Below the pieces are notes generated by a model. That model saw nothing but the letters and a program-made list of their open reading frames with translations. It made no database searches and was not told the DNA's origin. A program made the position numbers and the translations under genes. This document shows positions 9,456 to 18,023 of a stretch of DNA of 64,000 nucleotides, piece by piece (the stretch's first letter is position 1; every line of letters starts with the position of its first letter). The stretch spans positions 1,313,421 through 1,377,420 of the forward strand of contig NC_015499.1 in assembly GCF_000212395.1 (NCBI RefSeq), given 5' to 3'. The DNA comes from Thermodesulfobium narugense DSM 14796. Its GTDB lineage: Bacteria > Thermodesulfobiota > Thermodesulfobiia > Thermodesulfobiales > Thermodesulfobiaceae.

Positions 9456-10274
9456 ATGAAAAACAAGGTGGACAGCAAGAGATTTCATTTTAATTGGTTA
9501 CTTTTAACTTTTTGGTTATTTTCGATGATAATTTTAGGCTTCATTGTTCTACCACTTATTGAAATGTTGTTAGAACAACCAATTGACATGATTATAAAAG
9601 CTGCTCAGATGCCTGATATTACCAATTCAATTCTTTTAAGCATAGAGGCTTCACTCATCACTTCAATTATTGCAGTCATATTTGGAACTCCTCTGTCATA
9701 CATTCTAGCTAGAATTGAATTTCCATATAAATCAATTGTTGAAGCTATTGTAAACCTTCCTCTTGCTGTCCCACATACAGTGGCAGGCATCGCACTTTTA
9801 TTCGTTTTTGGCAGGTCAGGTCCCATTGGTCATATAACCGAACGTTTTGGAATCAGTTTTTGGGGAACTATATTTGGAATAATTGTTGGAATGCTCTTTG
9901 TAAGTTTACCATATATGATAAACTCTGCTAGGCTGGGATTTGAGAACGTCGATATTAGAATAGAAAAAGCTGCAAGAACATTGGGTGCTACAAATAGACA
10001 GGTTTTCTTTCACATATCTCTTCCTCTTGCTTTTAGGTCTATTTTAAGTGGAATGGTTCTTACTTATGCAAGATCTATTGCCGAATTCGGAGCTGTTATA
10101 ATTTTAGCCTACTATCCAGAAACAGCACCAGTAAAAATATATGAACTATTTCTTACAGGAGGGCTAAAACAATCTTCTGCCGCAGCAGTATTGCTATTAA
10201 TTATTACAATTTCAACTTTCATCATATTTCGATATCTAACAGATTTTAATAGAAAAGGGCATAAATTAAAGTGA
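9456..10274 (+). CDS. wtpB: Tungstate ABC transporter, permease
   Basis: This is a membrane protein of about 272 residues with six hydrophobic segments. It has the binding-protein-dependent permease EAA-type loop (EKAARTLGATNRQVFFHISLP), which docks the ATPase. It belongs to the ModB/WtpB/CysT-type permeases. The open frame extends to a GTG at 9438 inside wtpA; I prefer ATG 9456, two bases after the wtpA stop, though no strong ribosome site favours either. Its stop overlaps the GTG start of wtpC, so translation is probably coupled. Confidence 0.9.
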   Translation: MKNKVDSKRFHFNWLLLTFWLFSMIILGFIVLPLIEMLLEQPIDMIIKAAQMPDITNSILLSIEASLITSIIAVIFGTPLSYILARIEFPYKSIVEAIVNLPLAVPHTVAGIALLFVFGRSGPIGHITERFGISFWGTIFGIIVGMLFVSLPYMINSARLGFENVDIRIEKAARTLGATNRQVFFHISLPLAFRSILSGMVLTYARSIAEFGAVIILAYYPETAPVKIYELFLTGGLKQSSAAAVLLLIITISTFIIFRYLTDFNRKGHKLK

Positions 10275-11359
10275 GTTTTTTTAAAGTTAAAAACCTTAAA
10301 GTAAAAGTAGGAAATTTTATTCTAGACAACATTTCATTTGAACTAAATAAAGGTCAAATTCTTGCAATTCTAGGACCAAGTGGTTCAGGCAAGACTCTTT
10401 TATTAGAATCCATTGCAGGCTTTCATCTCCCCGATAAAGGGGAGCTTTATCTTGAAAATAAAGATATAAGCATATTGCCTATAGAAAAAAGGGAAATAGG
10501 CTTTATGTTTCAAGATTATGCTCTTTTCCCTCATTGGAACGTTAAAGAAAACATCTTATCTTCTTTTAAGTTTTCAAAAGGATATAAAAAAATTAATATC
10601 AATCCAGAAGAAATAATAAAAATGCTTCATATTGAAGATCTTCTAGATAGATATCCTAACAACTTAAGTGGAGGAGAAAAACAAAGAGTAGCCTTAGCAA
10701 GATCTTTAATTACAAATCCGAAAATGTTCTTGTTCGATGAACCTATGTCAGCACTTGACACAAGAACCAGAGAAAACCTAAGAGATGAACTTCTAAGTAT
10801 ATTAAAAAAACTCTCTTTAAGCGCAATATATGTAACTCACGATCACATTGAAGCCTTTACTTTAGGAGATTTGGTAGGAATAATTAAAGAGGGAAGATTA
10901 ATTCAAATTGGAGAAAAAAACCAAATATTTAGAAAACCAAACTCTATCTTTGTAGCAGATTTTATAGGAATAGAAAACCTATTTTCTGCAACAATTAAAT
11001 CAGTAAAAAGAATTTCGCCAGAATTATATTGTATTGAAGCCAAACATAAACAAATTGTATTTGAAATAATTTCGAATGAGAAGCTTTCAGCCAATGAAGA
11101 AGTTTTTCTTTCAATAAGATCTGAAGACATTAGCTTTTTAGACGAATCAGACGAAAGATACAACAATCTAAAAAACATAATAACTTTAGAGGTTATTGAT
11201 ATAGTTCAAGTTGATTTTTTTTATAAAATTTTTTTAAGCGGTGACGTTCATCTTAAAGCAATAACTTTAAAAGATTCCATTAAAAAGCATAAAATAAATA
11301 TTGGCAAAAAAATTAAAATATATATTGATCCTGAATACATTCATATTATAAAAACATAA
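10271..11359 (+). CDS. wtpC: Tungstate ABC transporter, ATP-binding protein
   Basis: This 362-residue ABC ATPase has Walker A GPSGSGKT at residues 35-42, the signature LSGGEKQRVALA, Walker B MFLFDEP, and the switch histidine in VTHDH. A C-terminal extension of about 130 residues fits the TOBE-like oxyanion-binding domain found in ModC/WtpC and PotA-type ATPases. It starts at GTG 10271, overlapping the wtpB TGA by four bases. It ends seven bases before the convergent MgtC gene. Confidence 0.92.
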   Translation: MSFFKVKNLKVKVGNFILDNISFELNKGQILAILGPSGSGKTLLLESIAGFHLPDKGELYLENKDISILPIEKREIGFMFQDYALFPHWNVKENILSSFKFSKGYKKININPEEIIKMLHIEDLLDRYPNNLSGGEKQRVALARSLITNPKMFLFDEPMSALDTRTRENLRDELLSILKKLSLSAIYVTHDHIEAFTLGDLVGIIKEGRLIQIGEKNQIFRKPNSIFVADFIGIENLFSATIKSVKRISPELYCIEAKHKQIVFEIISNEKLSANEEVFLSIRSEDISFLDESDERYNNLKNIITLEVIDIVQVDFFYKIFLSGDVHLKAITLKDSIKKHKINIGKKIKIYIDPEYIHIIKT

Positions 11360-11366
11360 AAAAATT

Positions 11367-12068
11367 TCAATGATCTTTAGCTCCTTGACTCCAATTTACA
11401 TATTTTACATAGCTTGTGTGCTTTAATCTCTCTAAAAGATCTTTTAGATCTTCTTCATTTATATCCCCCGATAAAATATTAAATATTATTTTGCTCTCAC
11501 CTTCTTTTGTTGATTCTATTCTCATATTTCTCACAGGATATCCTAATTGTCTCAGAAGTTTTCTCATAACGTTAAATACCCTATCCTCTTTGTCCACTTC
11601 TACTCCAGCACAAACTGAAATAATAAAATCATTAGCTGTTACCATAGGCAAATTATTAATAGTGCCTACAATCGTTCTTAAAAAGGTATTGGTAAGCAAA
11701 ATAAAAAAAGTAGCCATAACAGCCGGCATCCATTGTTGAGCTCCTGAACAAGCGCCAACAGCAGCAGAACACCAAAGTGTAGCAGCAGTGTTTATACCTC
11801 TTATATTAATTCCTTCCTTCATGATTGCACCGGCACCAAGAAATCCAACTCCAGAAACCACATAGCTAACTACTCTTATATCATTAACTCTTCCGCCCAT
11901 ACGAAGTCCAAGGTCGACAAAGATAGCAGCCCCAAGGGCGACAAGAGTATTAGTCCTTAAACCAGCTGGATGCTGACGCCACTGACGTTCAACACCTATA
12001 AATGTTCCAAGTACAAATGCTAGAAATAATCCAAAAAAAGTTTGGCCTAAGCCCATTGTCTGATCCAT
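11367..12068 (-). CDS. MgtC/SapB family membrane protein
   Basis: This 233-residue protein has an N-terminal MgtC domain: GTFIGVERQWRQHPAGLRTNTLVALGAA and SGVGFLGAGAIMKEG are the family blocks, spread over four to five membrane segments. A soluble C-terminal domain of about 85 residues follows (from about residue 148). Relatives are linked to magnesium limitation and F-ATPase regulation, but many have unknown function. ATG 12068 follows GAGGTG. It is monocistronic and convergent with wtpC, and I see no functional link to the transporter. Confidence 0.9.
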   Translation of the reverse strand: MDQTMGLGQTFFGLFLAFVLGTFIGVERQWRQHPAGLRTNTLVALGAAIFVDLGLRMGGRVNDIRVVSYVVSGVGFLGAGAIMKEGINIRGINTAATLWCSAAVGACSGAQQWMPAVMATFFILLTNTFLRTIVGTINNLPMVTANDFIISVCAGVEVDKEDRVFNVMRKLLRQLGYPVRNMRIESTKEGESKIIFNILSGDINEEDLKDLLERLKHTSYVKYVNWSQGAKDH

Positions 12069-12238
12069 ATTTCACCTCAATTCTGACTTATTTTTCCTAA
12101 ATTTTAAACATTTTTGTTTAGAATTCTCTTAAAATCAATTATAAGAAATTTTTAATGTTTTTAAAATTTATATTTAAGAAATATCTCATATTATTAGATT
12201 CAGAATTAATAAATAAAAATAATTTAATTATTAAACTA

Positions 12239-12267
12239 ATTACAATAACCTACCAAAATGTTATAAT
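12239..12267 (+). promoter_or_regulatory. Promoter of the rubredoxin-like/Fur operon
   Basis: ATTACA (12239-12244), 17 bases, then TATAAT (12262-12267) preceded by TG one base upstream (extended -10, 12259-12260). It lies about 50 nt before the microprotein start. Confidence 0.6.
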
Positions 12268-12275
12268 ATTTAAAA
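12261..12275. promoter_or_regulatory. Possible PerR/Fur-type operator over the -10 box
   Basis: TTATAAT-A-TTTAAAA resembles the 7-1-7 PerR box (TTATAATNATTATAA): the left half is exact and the right half matches five of seven. It overlaps the -10 element of an operon that encodes a Fur-family regulator, the usual arrangement for autorepression. AT-rich background makes chance matches easy. Confidence 0.35.
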
Positions 12276-12315
12276 ATAGTTATAAAAATTAATTAATAAC
12301 AAGGGAGAGATTGAA

Positions 12316-12438
12316 ATGGCAGTTTTTAAGTGTAAAAAATGTGGTTATACTAAAGAGGGAAGGTGTAAACCAAAAAAGTGTCCAGAATGTAACGAACAAA
12401 ATTCTTTTGAAAAAGTCGAATCAGAAAAGAGAAAGTAG
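12316..12438 (+). CDS. Rubredoxin-like zinc-ribbon microprotein (RCKP type)
   Basis: This is a 40-residue protein with ATG 12316 after AAGGGAGAG. Four cysteines form two pairs: FKCKKCGY near the start and KKCPECNEQ after the segment GRCKPKK. The RCKP sequence matches the small rubredoxin-like domain described by that motif. A fifth cysteine sits in RCKP itself. It presumably binds one Fe or Zn atom. It is the first gene of the operon with the Fur/PerR regulator 56 bases downstream, so a role in oxidative-stress electron transfer or metal handling is plausible (inference). Confidence 0.85.
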   Translation: MAVFKCKKCGYTKEGRCKPKKCPECNEQNSFEKVESEKRK

Positions 12439-12494
12439 TCTTAAATTATGCTACAATATTTTCTGTTAAAAATATTTAATAAGGGTGACTTAAA

Positions 12495-12875
12495 ATGAGA
12501 ATGACGCCTCAGAGGAAGTTAATTATAGACATATTAAAAAGCACAAAGTCACATCCTGATGCGTTATGGATTTACCAGAACGCTATAAAGAAAATGCCAA
12601 GGATGGGACTTGGTACTGTTTACAGAACGCTGGATCAACTCGAAAGAGATGGGGAAATAAAAAGAATTGATTTCAAAGGAATAGCTCATTACGACGCAAA
12701 TGTAAACGTTCATCCACATCTTTTATGCTCAAAATGCGGAAAAATAGTTGATATAAGTGACAGCTACGATCTTGACATAAAAAATTTTGATTTAAAGGGT
12801 TTCAAAGTTGAATCTATAAACCTTGATATTATAGGTATTTGCCCTGAATGTCAATCAAGAAAGGGTGAAAGTTAG
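12495..12875 (+). CDS. Fur family transcriptional regulator (PerR-like)
   Basis: This 126-residue metalloregulator has an N-terminal winged helix (MTPQRKLIIDILK; GLGTVYRTLDQLERDGEI) and a C-terminal dimerisation/metal domain with HYDANVNVHPH. Its two CxxC pairs, C78/C81 and C116/C119, should hold the structural zinc. The short N-terminus and the rubredoxin-like gene in front favour a PerR-type peroxide sensor over an iron-uptake Fur, but the regulatory metal ligands do not settle it. The stop lies two bases before the tautomerase ATG. Confidence 0.88.
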   Translation: MRMTPQRKLIIDILKSTKSHPDALWIYQNAIKKMPRMGLGTVYRTLDQLERDGEIKRIDFKGIAHYDANVNVHPHLLCSKCGKIVDISDSYDLDIKNFDLKGFKVESINLDIIGICPECQSRKGES

Positions 12876-12876
12876 A

Positions 12877-13062
12877 ATGCCAATCGTTACGATAGAATTA
12901 TTAGAAGGCAGGTCAAAGGAGCAAAAGAAGCAAATTGCAAAAGATATAACCGAAACTTTGATAAAAAATGCAAATGTCAAACCTGAGGCTATCACAATTT
13001 TGTTTCATGATCTGAAAGCTGATGATATTGCAAAAGGTGGCAAGCTTTTATCTGAAAAATAA
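12877..13062 (+). CDS. 4-oxalocrotonate tautomerase family protein
   Basis: This is a 61-residue protein of the tautomerase superfamily. The frame opens at 12865 inside fur, but ATG 12877 puts Pro directly after Met (MPIVTIELLEGRSKEQK). That gives the free N-terminal catalytic proline the family needs, and AAAGGGTG lies upstream. R12 of the mature-type sequence (GRS) is also conserved in the family. Substrate is unknown: this family includes 4-OT, DmpI and YwhB-type enzymes, many without known physiology. Its stop overlaps the panB ATG. Confidence 0.85.
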   Translation: MPIVTIELLEGRSKEQKKQIAKDITETLIKNANVKPEAITILFHDLKADDIAKGGKLLSEK

Positions 13063-13874
13063 TGGATAAAAAACTTTACGCACCTGATATTATTAAATTA
13101 AAGGGCGTTAGGAAATTTTCGATGGTTACAGCTTATGATTATACTAGCGCTCTTTTAGTTTCAATGAGTGATATAGATATAATACTCGTTGGGGACTCAC
13201 TTGGTATGGTAATGCTTGGCCACGAGAATACCCTTAATGTAACGGTCGACGAAATGCTAATCTTTCTTAAAGCTGTAAAAAAGGGTGCTCCAAACAAGAT
13301 GATCGTAGCTGATATGCCTTTTCTTTCTTATCAAATAGACATAAAAGATGCCATAGAGAATGCTGGTAAACTTATAAAAGCAGGCGCAGATGCAGTAAAA
13401 ATAGAAGGATTTGAATTTCCAATACCTGAAATCACCAAAAGATTAAGCAGTATGGGAATACCAGTGATGAGTCATTTAGGTCTAACCCCACAACACGTTC
13501 TCAAATTTGGAGGATTTAAGGTTCAAGGCAATACAAAAGAAGATGCCGATAAAATTATCGGTGCCAGCAAAGAACTTGAAGAACAGGGAGCATTTTGTGT
13601 GCTTTTAGAAGCTGTTCCTGAAGAAATTTCCGAAATGGTAACTAAAGAGCTACAAATTCCAACTATTGGTATAGGCGCTGGGAGATTTGTAGATGGCCAG
13701 GTATTAGTATGGCAAGATCTTTTGGGTATAAATCCAAACAGAGTTCCAAAATTCGTTAGAAAATACGCAAATATAAAGGACATCATAATTGATTCTTTGA
13801 ACAGATATCATCTTGATATTCTAAATTCAACTTTTCCTTCTTATGAAGAAGCTCACCACCTAAAGAGAGTTTAA
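13062..13874 (+). CDS. panB: 3-methyl-2-oxobutanoate hydroxymethyltransferase
   Basis: This 270-residue (beta/alpha)8 enzyme transfers a hydroxymethyl group from methylenetetrahydrofolate to 2-oxoisovalerate, the first step to pantothenate. Family blocks include MVTAYDYTSALLVS, ILVGDSLGMVMLGHENTLNVT with the metal-binding Asp, ADMPFLSY, GIPVMSHLGLTPQ, and TIGIGAG. Start ATG 13062 overlaps the tautomerase stop (TAATG). No panC or panD is nearby. The last 15 bases overlap the convergent coaE gene, so two CoA-pathway genes meet tail to tail. Confidence 0.95.
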   Translation: MDKKLYAPDIIKLKGVRKFSMVTAYDYTSALLVSMSDIDIILVGDSLGMVMLGHENTLNVTVDEMLIFLKAVKKGAPNKMIVADMPFLSYQIDIKDAIENAGKLIKAGADAVKIEGFEFPIPEITKRLSSMGIPVMSHLGLTPQHVLKFGGFKVQGNTKEDADKIIGASKELEEQGAFCVLLEAVPEEISEMVTKELQIPTIGIGAGRFVDGQVLVWQDLLGINPNRVPKFVRKYANIKDIIIDSLNRYHLDILNSTFPSYEEAHHLKRV

Positions 13875-14453
13875 AAGATCTAAAACTCTTTTTTTTACAT
13901 CTTCTATATCTTGACTGCCATCAATATAATAAATAGGAACTTTACATTTTTCTATCGGTTTAGAGGGCGGCCACTGCATATTCATTCTAACTTTTGCTTC
14001 TTCTTCGCTATACTCTCTACTTTTAACTAATCTATTCAGTCTAACATCAAAAGGAGCATCTACTATCCATATAATATCAAAATCGTCTTCCATATTAGCC
14101 TCAAAAAGTAACGGAATTTCAACAAATACAATTTTGTCTCTTCTTAATATGCTTTTAAAATACTCTTTTATCTTTGGCCAAATTAAATCTTCAAGTTTCT
14201 TTTTCATGAATTTATCTTTTGAAATTATTAGAGCAATTTCTCTTCTAAGTTTCTGAATATCATAATTTTGCCTACCATCAAAATAGCTCTTAAACATATT
14301 GTAAATATCTTGAAAATTTTCATTAAAAATTTTTTTTGATATTTCATCAGCACTATATACTTCAAATCCCAGCCTAGATAAAAAATTTAAGACTTCACTT
14401 TTCCCTGACCCTTGAGGACCTGTAATAGCAATTAACAATCCTTCTTTCTTCAT
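13860..14453 (-). CDS. coaE: Dephospho-CoA kinase
   Basis: This 197-residue P-loop kinase makes CoA from dephospho-CoA and ATP. Walker A is GPQGSGKS near residue 12 (GGIGSGKS is more usual). SADEISKKIF, EIPLLFEANMED and the lid-type segment LNRLVKSREYSEEEAKVRMNMQW match the family. It is the last gene of the - strand run that begins with the envelope cluster, 16 bases after the barrel gene stop. That placement is probably incidental transcription coupling. Confidence 0.9.
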   Translation of the reverse strand: MKKEGLLIAITGPQGSGKSEVLNFLSRLGFEVYSADEISKKIFNENFQDIYNMFKSYFDGRQNYDIQKLRREIALIISKDKFMKKKLEDLIWPKIKEYFKSILRRDKIVFVEIPLLFEANMEDDFDIIWIVDAPFDVRLNRLVKSREYSEEEAKVRMNMQWPPSKPIEKCKVPIYYIDGSQDIEDVKKRVLDLLNSL

Positions 14454-14469
14454 TATCTCTCAACAATTA

Positions 14470-16347
14470 TCAAAAAGACATAATACTTAGTGTTGCTCCA
14501 AATGACCAACTTCTACCACTTCCATTATCACTTTTTTGATTTACCGCATAAAATTCTATTGGTGTAGAAGCCAGACCTATAGTAAACCTAAACCCCTGAC
14601 TCATTCTTATCCAGGGATATGGTATTGGAATAGTTTTTGTAAAACCAATATAGTATTTTGTATCGAAAGGAGCCCCAGATTCACTTCTTGAAAATTCAAT
14701 TTCAGAAAATACAAAATCCAAACCAAGCCTATTTAATATATCTTTTTTATTTAAAACGTCTGCATATTTCATAAGGTATATATTTCTTCTTTCCCAAAAG
14801 GCATTAACTGTTTGTCCACCTGTTCTTAGATTATCGTCAAGCCCTCTAAAACGAATAATCCAGTTTTTACCTAAATAATAGTCAAGATCAAGTCTCAAAT
14901 TAATCCAGGAGTTCCTGCCCACAGTATAGTATGAAGAATATGCATAACCTCCAAATCTATTTGAATCTATTCCAAGTATAACGGGCCTACCAATAGTAGT
15001 TTCATATTCTAGATTTGTGTTCAGGTGTCTATCTGCCCTCATATAAAAGTCGTCATTAGGGTCCAAATGAATACTTCCAATTCGTAAATATGTATTTTTA
15101 ATGAAATTATCCCATTCTACCATAGCGCCAATTTTTTCAAATCCTCCTGTAAATGAACCGGTATTTGAAGAAAAACTGCTAACGCTTCCTCTTTGAGAAG
15201 TAAAATCAAAGTTGTCCAGCCTTCCATAAAAGCCAAGATATTCTGGATTATATTCGTCTTTTGATTTGTAAAGATCCCATCTCCACGCAAAATGAGGTTT
15301 TGTAAACATAATATTGTCAAAATAACCCCATTCATAATGAGCATTCTTAGTATCCCAATCAAAATTGGCACCAATTAAAGTTCTTCTTTCTCTCGCCTTG
15401 CTGTAATCTAATCTTATATCAGATGATACATTAGTAATCACGTTATTCCCGATCTTTGATAAATCACCTTTGTAAGATTCTATAGGTACGTGTTGTTCAA
15501 TATATCCTACTGTAGGGTCAGCTTTCCCAAGAATATACTGATCGCTTATGTGCGTATTGTTAAAATTTGCCCAAAAGGAAAAGTCTTGTTTATGAAGTCT
15601 ATTTGTAGTGTCATATATCGAACCGCCAACCTGTCCTGAATAATCATAATTTATAACAAAACCTTGATCAGCCGTATCTGACCATGTAATGTTTAACCTC
15701 TTGGTTATAATAGGAACTACTCCCAAAACAAGTCTTCCTGGAGGATTGCCAATTTGACCCGCCTTTGCAACAGGTATATATATATTGTTTGGAAAAAGAG
15801 TTTCTCTTTGGCGTGGAATGCTGATATATTCAATTTTACCATCAGCCATTAATACTGGAATCCTTGCACCTTCTGCAAGAGCCTTGTCAGTTACGCCAAC
15901 GGGTACCATAAAACTATTTCCTGGTTTTTGCATATCTTTATAAGTGATATCAATTGTTTCATTTCCAAGTTTTACAGTCTTAGTAACATTTGATTTGGCA
16001 TTTTTATCCTGATATGTAAAAATTTTTCCATCTATCAAGAGAATTTGTCCACTTTTAGCGCTATTTGTATCCATAACTATACTTTCATTAGCATAAGAGG
16101 AGTTGTTAGAGAAACAAACAAAAAACGTTGATAAAAAAAAGATACCAACGAAGAAAGTTTTATTTTTGCTAAAAGACAAGTTTCTTAATCTAGAGAAGAA
16201 AAATGAAGTTAAAAAACTATCTTTTTTCCCAAATAAAAATAGACGAAGTTGATAAAGCCTTTCCTTTAGTATAATAAAATCAAAAAGAGCATTCTTAATA
16301 CTGTAATCACGATATGTTTTTTTATAAGAATTATTGTTCATTTTCAC
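14470..16347 (-). CDS. Predicted outer-membrane beta-barrel protein of the envelope cluster
   Basis: I do not recognise a named family. This 625-residue protein has an unusually long basic N-terminus (about 65 residues), then a hydrophobic stretch around residues 65-85 ending in a possible signal-peptidase site (SSYA, then NES). The mature part starts with a beta-rich region of about 150 residues. From about residue 210 it is a long run of alternating aromatic/polar strands with short turns, typical of a beta-barrel. It ends in Phe (LSIMSF), the usual BAM recognition end. The start is GTG 16347, overlapping the upstream stop, or ATG 16341. It is the outer-membrane candidate of the cluster that includes TolQ/ExbD-like genes. 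Confidence 0.75.
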   Translation of the reverse strand: MKMNNNSYKKTYRDYSIKNALFDFIILKERLYQLRLFLFGKKDSFLTSFFFSRLRNLSFSKNKTFFVGIFFLSTFFVCFSNNSSYANESIVMDTNSAKSGQILLIDGKIFTYQDKNAKSNVTKTVKLGNETIDITYKDMQKPGNSFMVPVGVTDKALAEGARIPVLMADGKIEYISIPRQRETLFPNNIYIPVAKAGQIGNPPGRLVLGVVPIITKRLNITWSDTADQGFVINYDYSGQVGGSIYDTTNRLHKQDFSFWANFNNTHISDQYILGKADPTVGYIEQHVPIESYKGDLSKIGNNVITNVSSDIRLDYSKARERRTLIGANFDWDTKNAHYEWGYFDNIMFTKPHFAWRWDLYKSKDEYNPEYLGFYGRLDNFDFTSQRGSVSSFSSNTGSFTGGFEKIGAMVEWDNFIKNTYLRIGSIHLDPNDDFYMRADRHLNTNLEYETTIGRPVILGIDSNRFGGYAYSSYYTVGRNSWINLRLDLDYYLGKNWIIRFRGLDDNLRTGGQTVNAFWERRNIYLMKYADVLNKKDILNRLGLDFVFSEIEFSRSESGAPFDTKYYIGFTKTIPIPYPWIRMSQGFRFTIGLASTPIEFYAVNQKSDNGSGRSWSFGATLSIMSF

Positions 16348-16880
16348 GGTTCTTGATATATAAACCCTTCATAAAAAATGTGAATGTTGTCATTAGAAGA
16401 CGTTCCCTCCAAAAAGACTGCTTTCTTTTTTACAGGAATTTGTTCTAAATTATTCAGAATTTCAAAACCCATTTTTTCTAAGACTATCCTTGCATCATTA
16501 ATTGAAAGCCCTTCAATATCAGGGATTAAACCCATCACTTCTGCCTCTCTAAGTTTAAGATCTAAACCCCACTTCCCAAACTTATAGGACATATACAGAT
16601 TGTATCTTTCTACTTTAAGAGTAGGGTAATTTTTTTTAACCCAGTCAAAGACATCATCAATCTTTTTCTCATTTTTTTTATAAGAATCTTCTAAAGAATA
16701 CAACTCACTAGCAGTACCAAAAACTACTACTATGCCATTTTGAGTCCTAAAAACAATGTTATCTTCAGGTTCTGCAAACACAAAACTCTGGGAAATCAAA
16801 ATTGAGCAAAAAGAGAATAAAATCAAAAACAAGACAAAAAAATTAATCCTTAAATTTTTTAAATTTATAATTCTTCTCAT
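16344..16880 (-). CDS. Exported protein with a PASTA-like C-terminal domain
   Basis: This 178-residue protein has a clear signal peptide: basic start MRRIINLKNLR, hydrophobic core, SFVFA cleavage site before EPED around residue 37. A short periplasmic domain follows. From about residue 117 the segment GLIPDIEGLSINDARIVLEK resembles the core of a PASTA domain, and a second half continues to the C-terminus. PASTA domains often bind peptidoglycan, so this could anchor the cluster to the cell wall (inference). ATG 16880 overlaps the stop of the upstream gene; its own stop overlaps the barrel gene start. Confidence 0.65.
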   Translation of the reverse strand: MRRIINLKNLRINFFVLFLILFSFCSILISQSFVFAEPEDNIVFRTQNGIVVVFGTASELYSLEDSYKKNEKKIDDVFDWVKKNYPTLKVERYNLYMSYKFGKWGLDLKLREAEVMGLIPDIEGLSINDARIVLEKMGFEILNNLEQIPVKKKAVFLEGTSSNDNIHIFYEGFIYQEP

Positions 16881-17608
16881 TACATCAAATACACCTTGCT
16901 AAGTTTTTTGAAAAAAGCGTCAATAAAAGTTTTATAAGAATCAAAATCTGGCGGAGGATCTTGATCTAAGAGTGTCAAAAGATAATACTTTTGCTCCTGG
17001 CCTACACCCCTATTCATTCTTTCTATCTGAGAGTATGTTAATCTTATCATCCTAACTTGAAGCGGCAAAAAGTCCAAACCGTATATGCTTCTCTCTTTAA
17101 CATTATAAAGATCTGGAAAATATGTAACCTTTTCTAAAGCACTTCTAATATCAAGATAATGTAAGAGTTTTTGTTCAACTTTATCATTTAAAGCTTTACT
17201 AAAAATAGGATCGTCAATAGGCATAGAATCCTCTTTTAATCTTTGCTCAGCATTCACGTAAGCAGAAAAAAGTTCTTTTGGAACGTCCTGAGCATGCCCT
17301 AGTATATACATTGCCTTTAAAGAGTCTTCCTCAGAAAGAGATTTTAGTTTTGGCAAGTTTCCTCTTGAAAATGTATAGAAATATCTATATGAAAGATCAT
17401 TTGCTTTCTTTTCCCAAATTTGAATTATTTCCTGGGACAAATTTACTACATCAGCGTAAGCATCCTTATTTAAGAAAAGAAAGTTACTTGCAGAAAGAAA
17501 AATAAATAAAAATACAGAAAAAAATAAAATAAAAAAGACCTTCTTGAAGGCAAAGAAAACTAAACCTCTTTTTATATCTTTAATCTTAAAAAAATTTGAA
17601 TTTATAAT
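16880..17608 (-). CDS. Exported protein of unknown function with probable AUU start
   Basis: No family recognised. The canonical frame starts at TTG 17440, but the reading frame continues upstream for 56 sense codons that encode a textbook signal peptide: basic region KIKDIKRG, a long Phe/Leu/Ile core, and AYA before Asp as cleavage site, directly before residue 53. No ATG, GTG or TTG exists in that extension. An ATT at 17608 lies 10 bases after GGAGG (17623-17619), and a stop lies just upstream. I therefore place the start at ATT 17608 (242 residues). The mature protein (about 190 residues) is helical and charged, and lies between the ExbD-like and PASTA-like genes. Confidence 0.65.
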   Translation of the reverse strand: MINSNFFKIKDIKRGLVFFAFKKVFFILFFSVFLFIFLSASNFLFLNKDAYADVVNLSQEIIQIWEKKANDLSYRYFYTFSRGNLPKLKSLSEEDSLKAMYILGHAQDVPKELFSAYVNAEQRLKEDSMPIDDPIFSKALNDKVEQKLLHYLDIRSALEKVTYFPDLYNVKERSIYGLDFLPLQVRMIRLTYSQIERMNRGVGQEQKYYLLTLLDQDPPPDFDSYKTFIDAFFKKLSKVYLM

Positions 17609-17629
17609 ACTTTATATTCCTCCAAATTT

Positions 17630-18022
17630 TTATTTTCTTATATCAATATACTCGCTTGAGCCAAATTTACCCCTTAACTCCTTTTGAAGTGCTTCGTTTT
17701 TAGCTTGAAGTTCTGAAACTTTAGCCTCAAGCTGAGCAATTTGTGATAAAAGCTTTTGTCTTTCACTCTGAGTAAATTGGTTCTGATTTTTGTAAACATT
17801 TTGTTCGTTTGCTGGAATTTTGCTTCTTAACATATTATTTTCTTTTACAAGAGCCGCAATCATTTCTTGACTTTGCTGAAGTTGTTCTTGAAGATTACTT
17901 GTAGAAACTTCTTGCGGTTTAAAGTAAGCAATAGACAGCAACGCAACAAATACAATTACTAACATAAAAGCAAAGTCAATGAATGGCATAAGAAAAGTAA
18001 TACGTCTTTTTGGAGAAGCCAT
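17630..18022 (-). CDS. ExbD/TolR-like membrane protein with coiled-coil tail
   Basis: This 130-residue protein has one N-terminal membrane segment, residues about 10-34, containing TFLMPFIDFAFMLVIVF. The pattern P-x-x-D followed by a hydrophobic run with Phe matches the proton-path Asp (D16 here) of ExbD/TolR/MotB-type proteins. The usual periplasmic ExbD or OmpA-like domain is absent; a Gln/Glu/Lys-rich coiled coil (about residues 42-120) replaces it. It starts one base after the stop of the TolQ/ExbB-like gene, so the two are translated together and probably form one complex in the inner membrane. Confidence 0.7.
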   Translation of the reverse strand: MASPKRRITFLMPFIDFAFMLVIVFVALLSIAYFKPQEVSTSNLQEQLQQSQEMIAALVKENNMLRSKIPANEQNVYKNQNQFTQSERQKLLSQIAQLEAKVSELQAKNEALQKELRGKFGSSEYIDIRK

Positions 18023-18023
18023 C

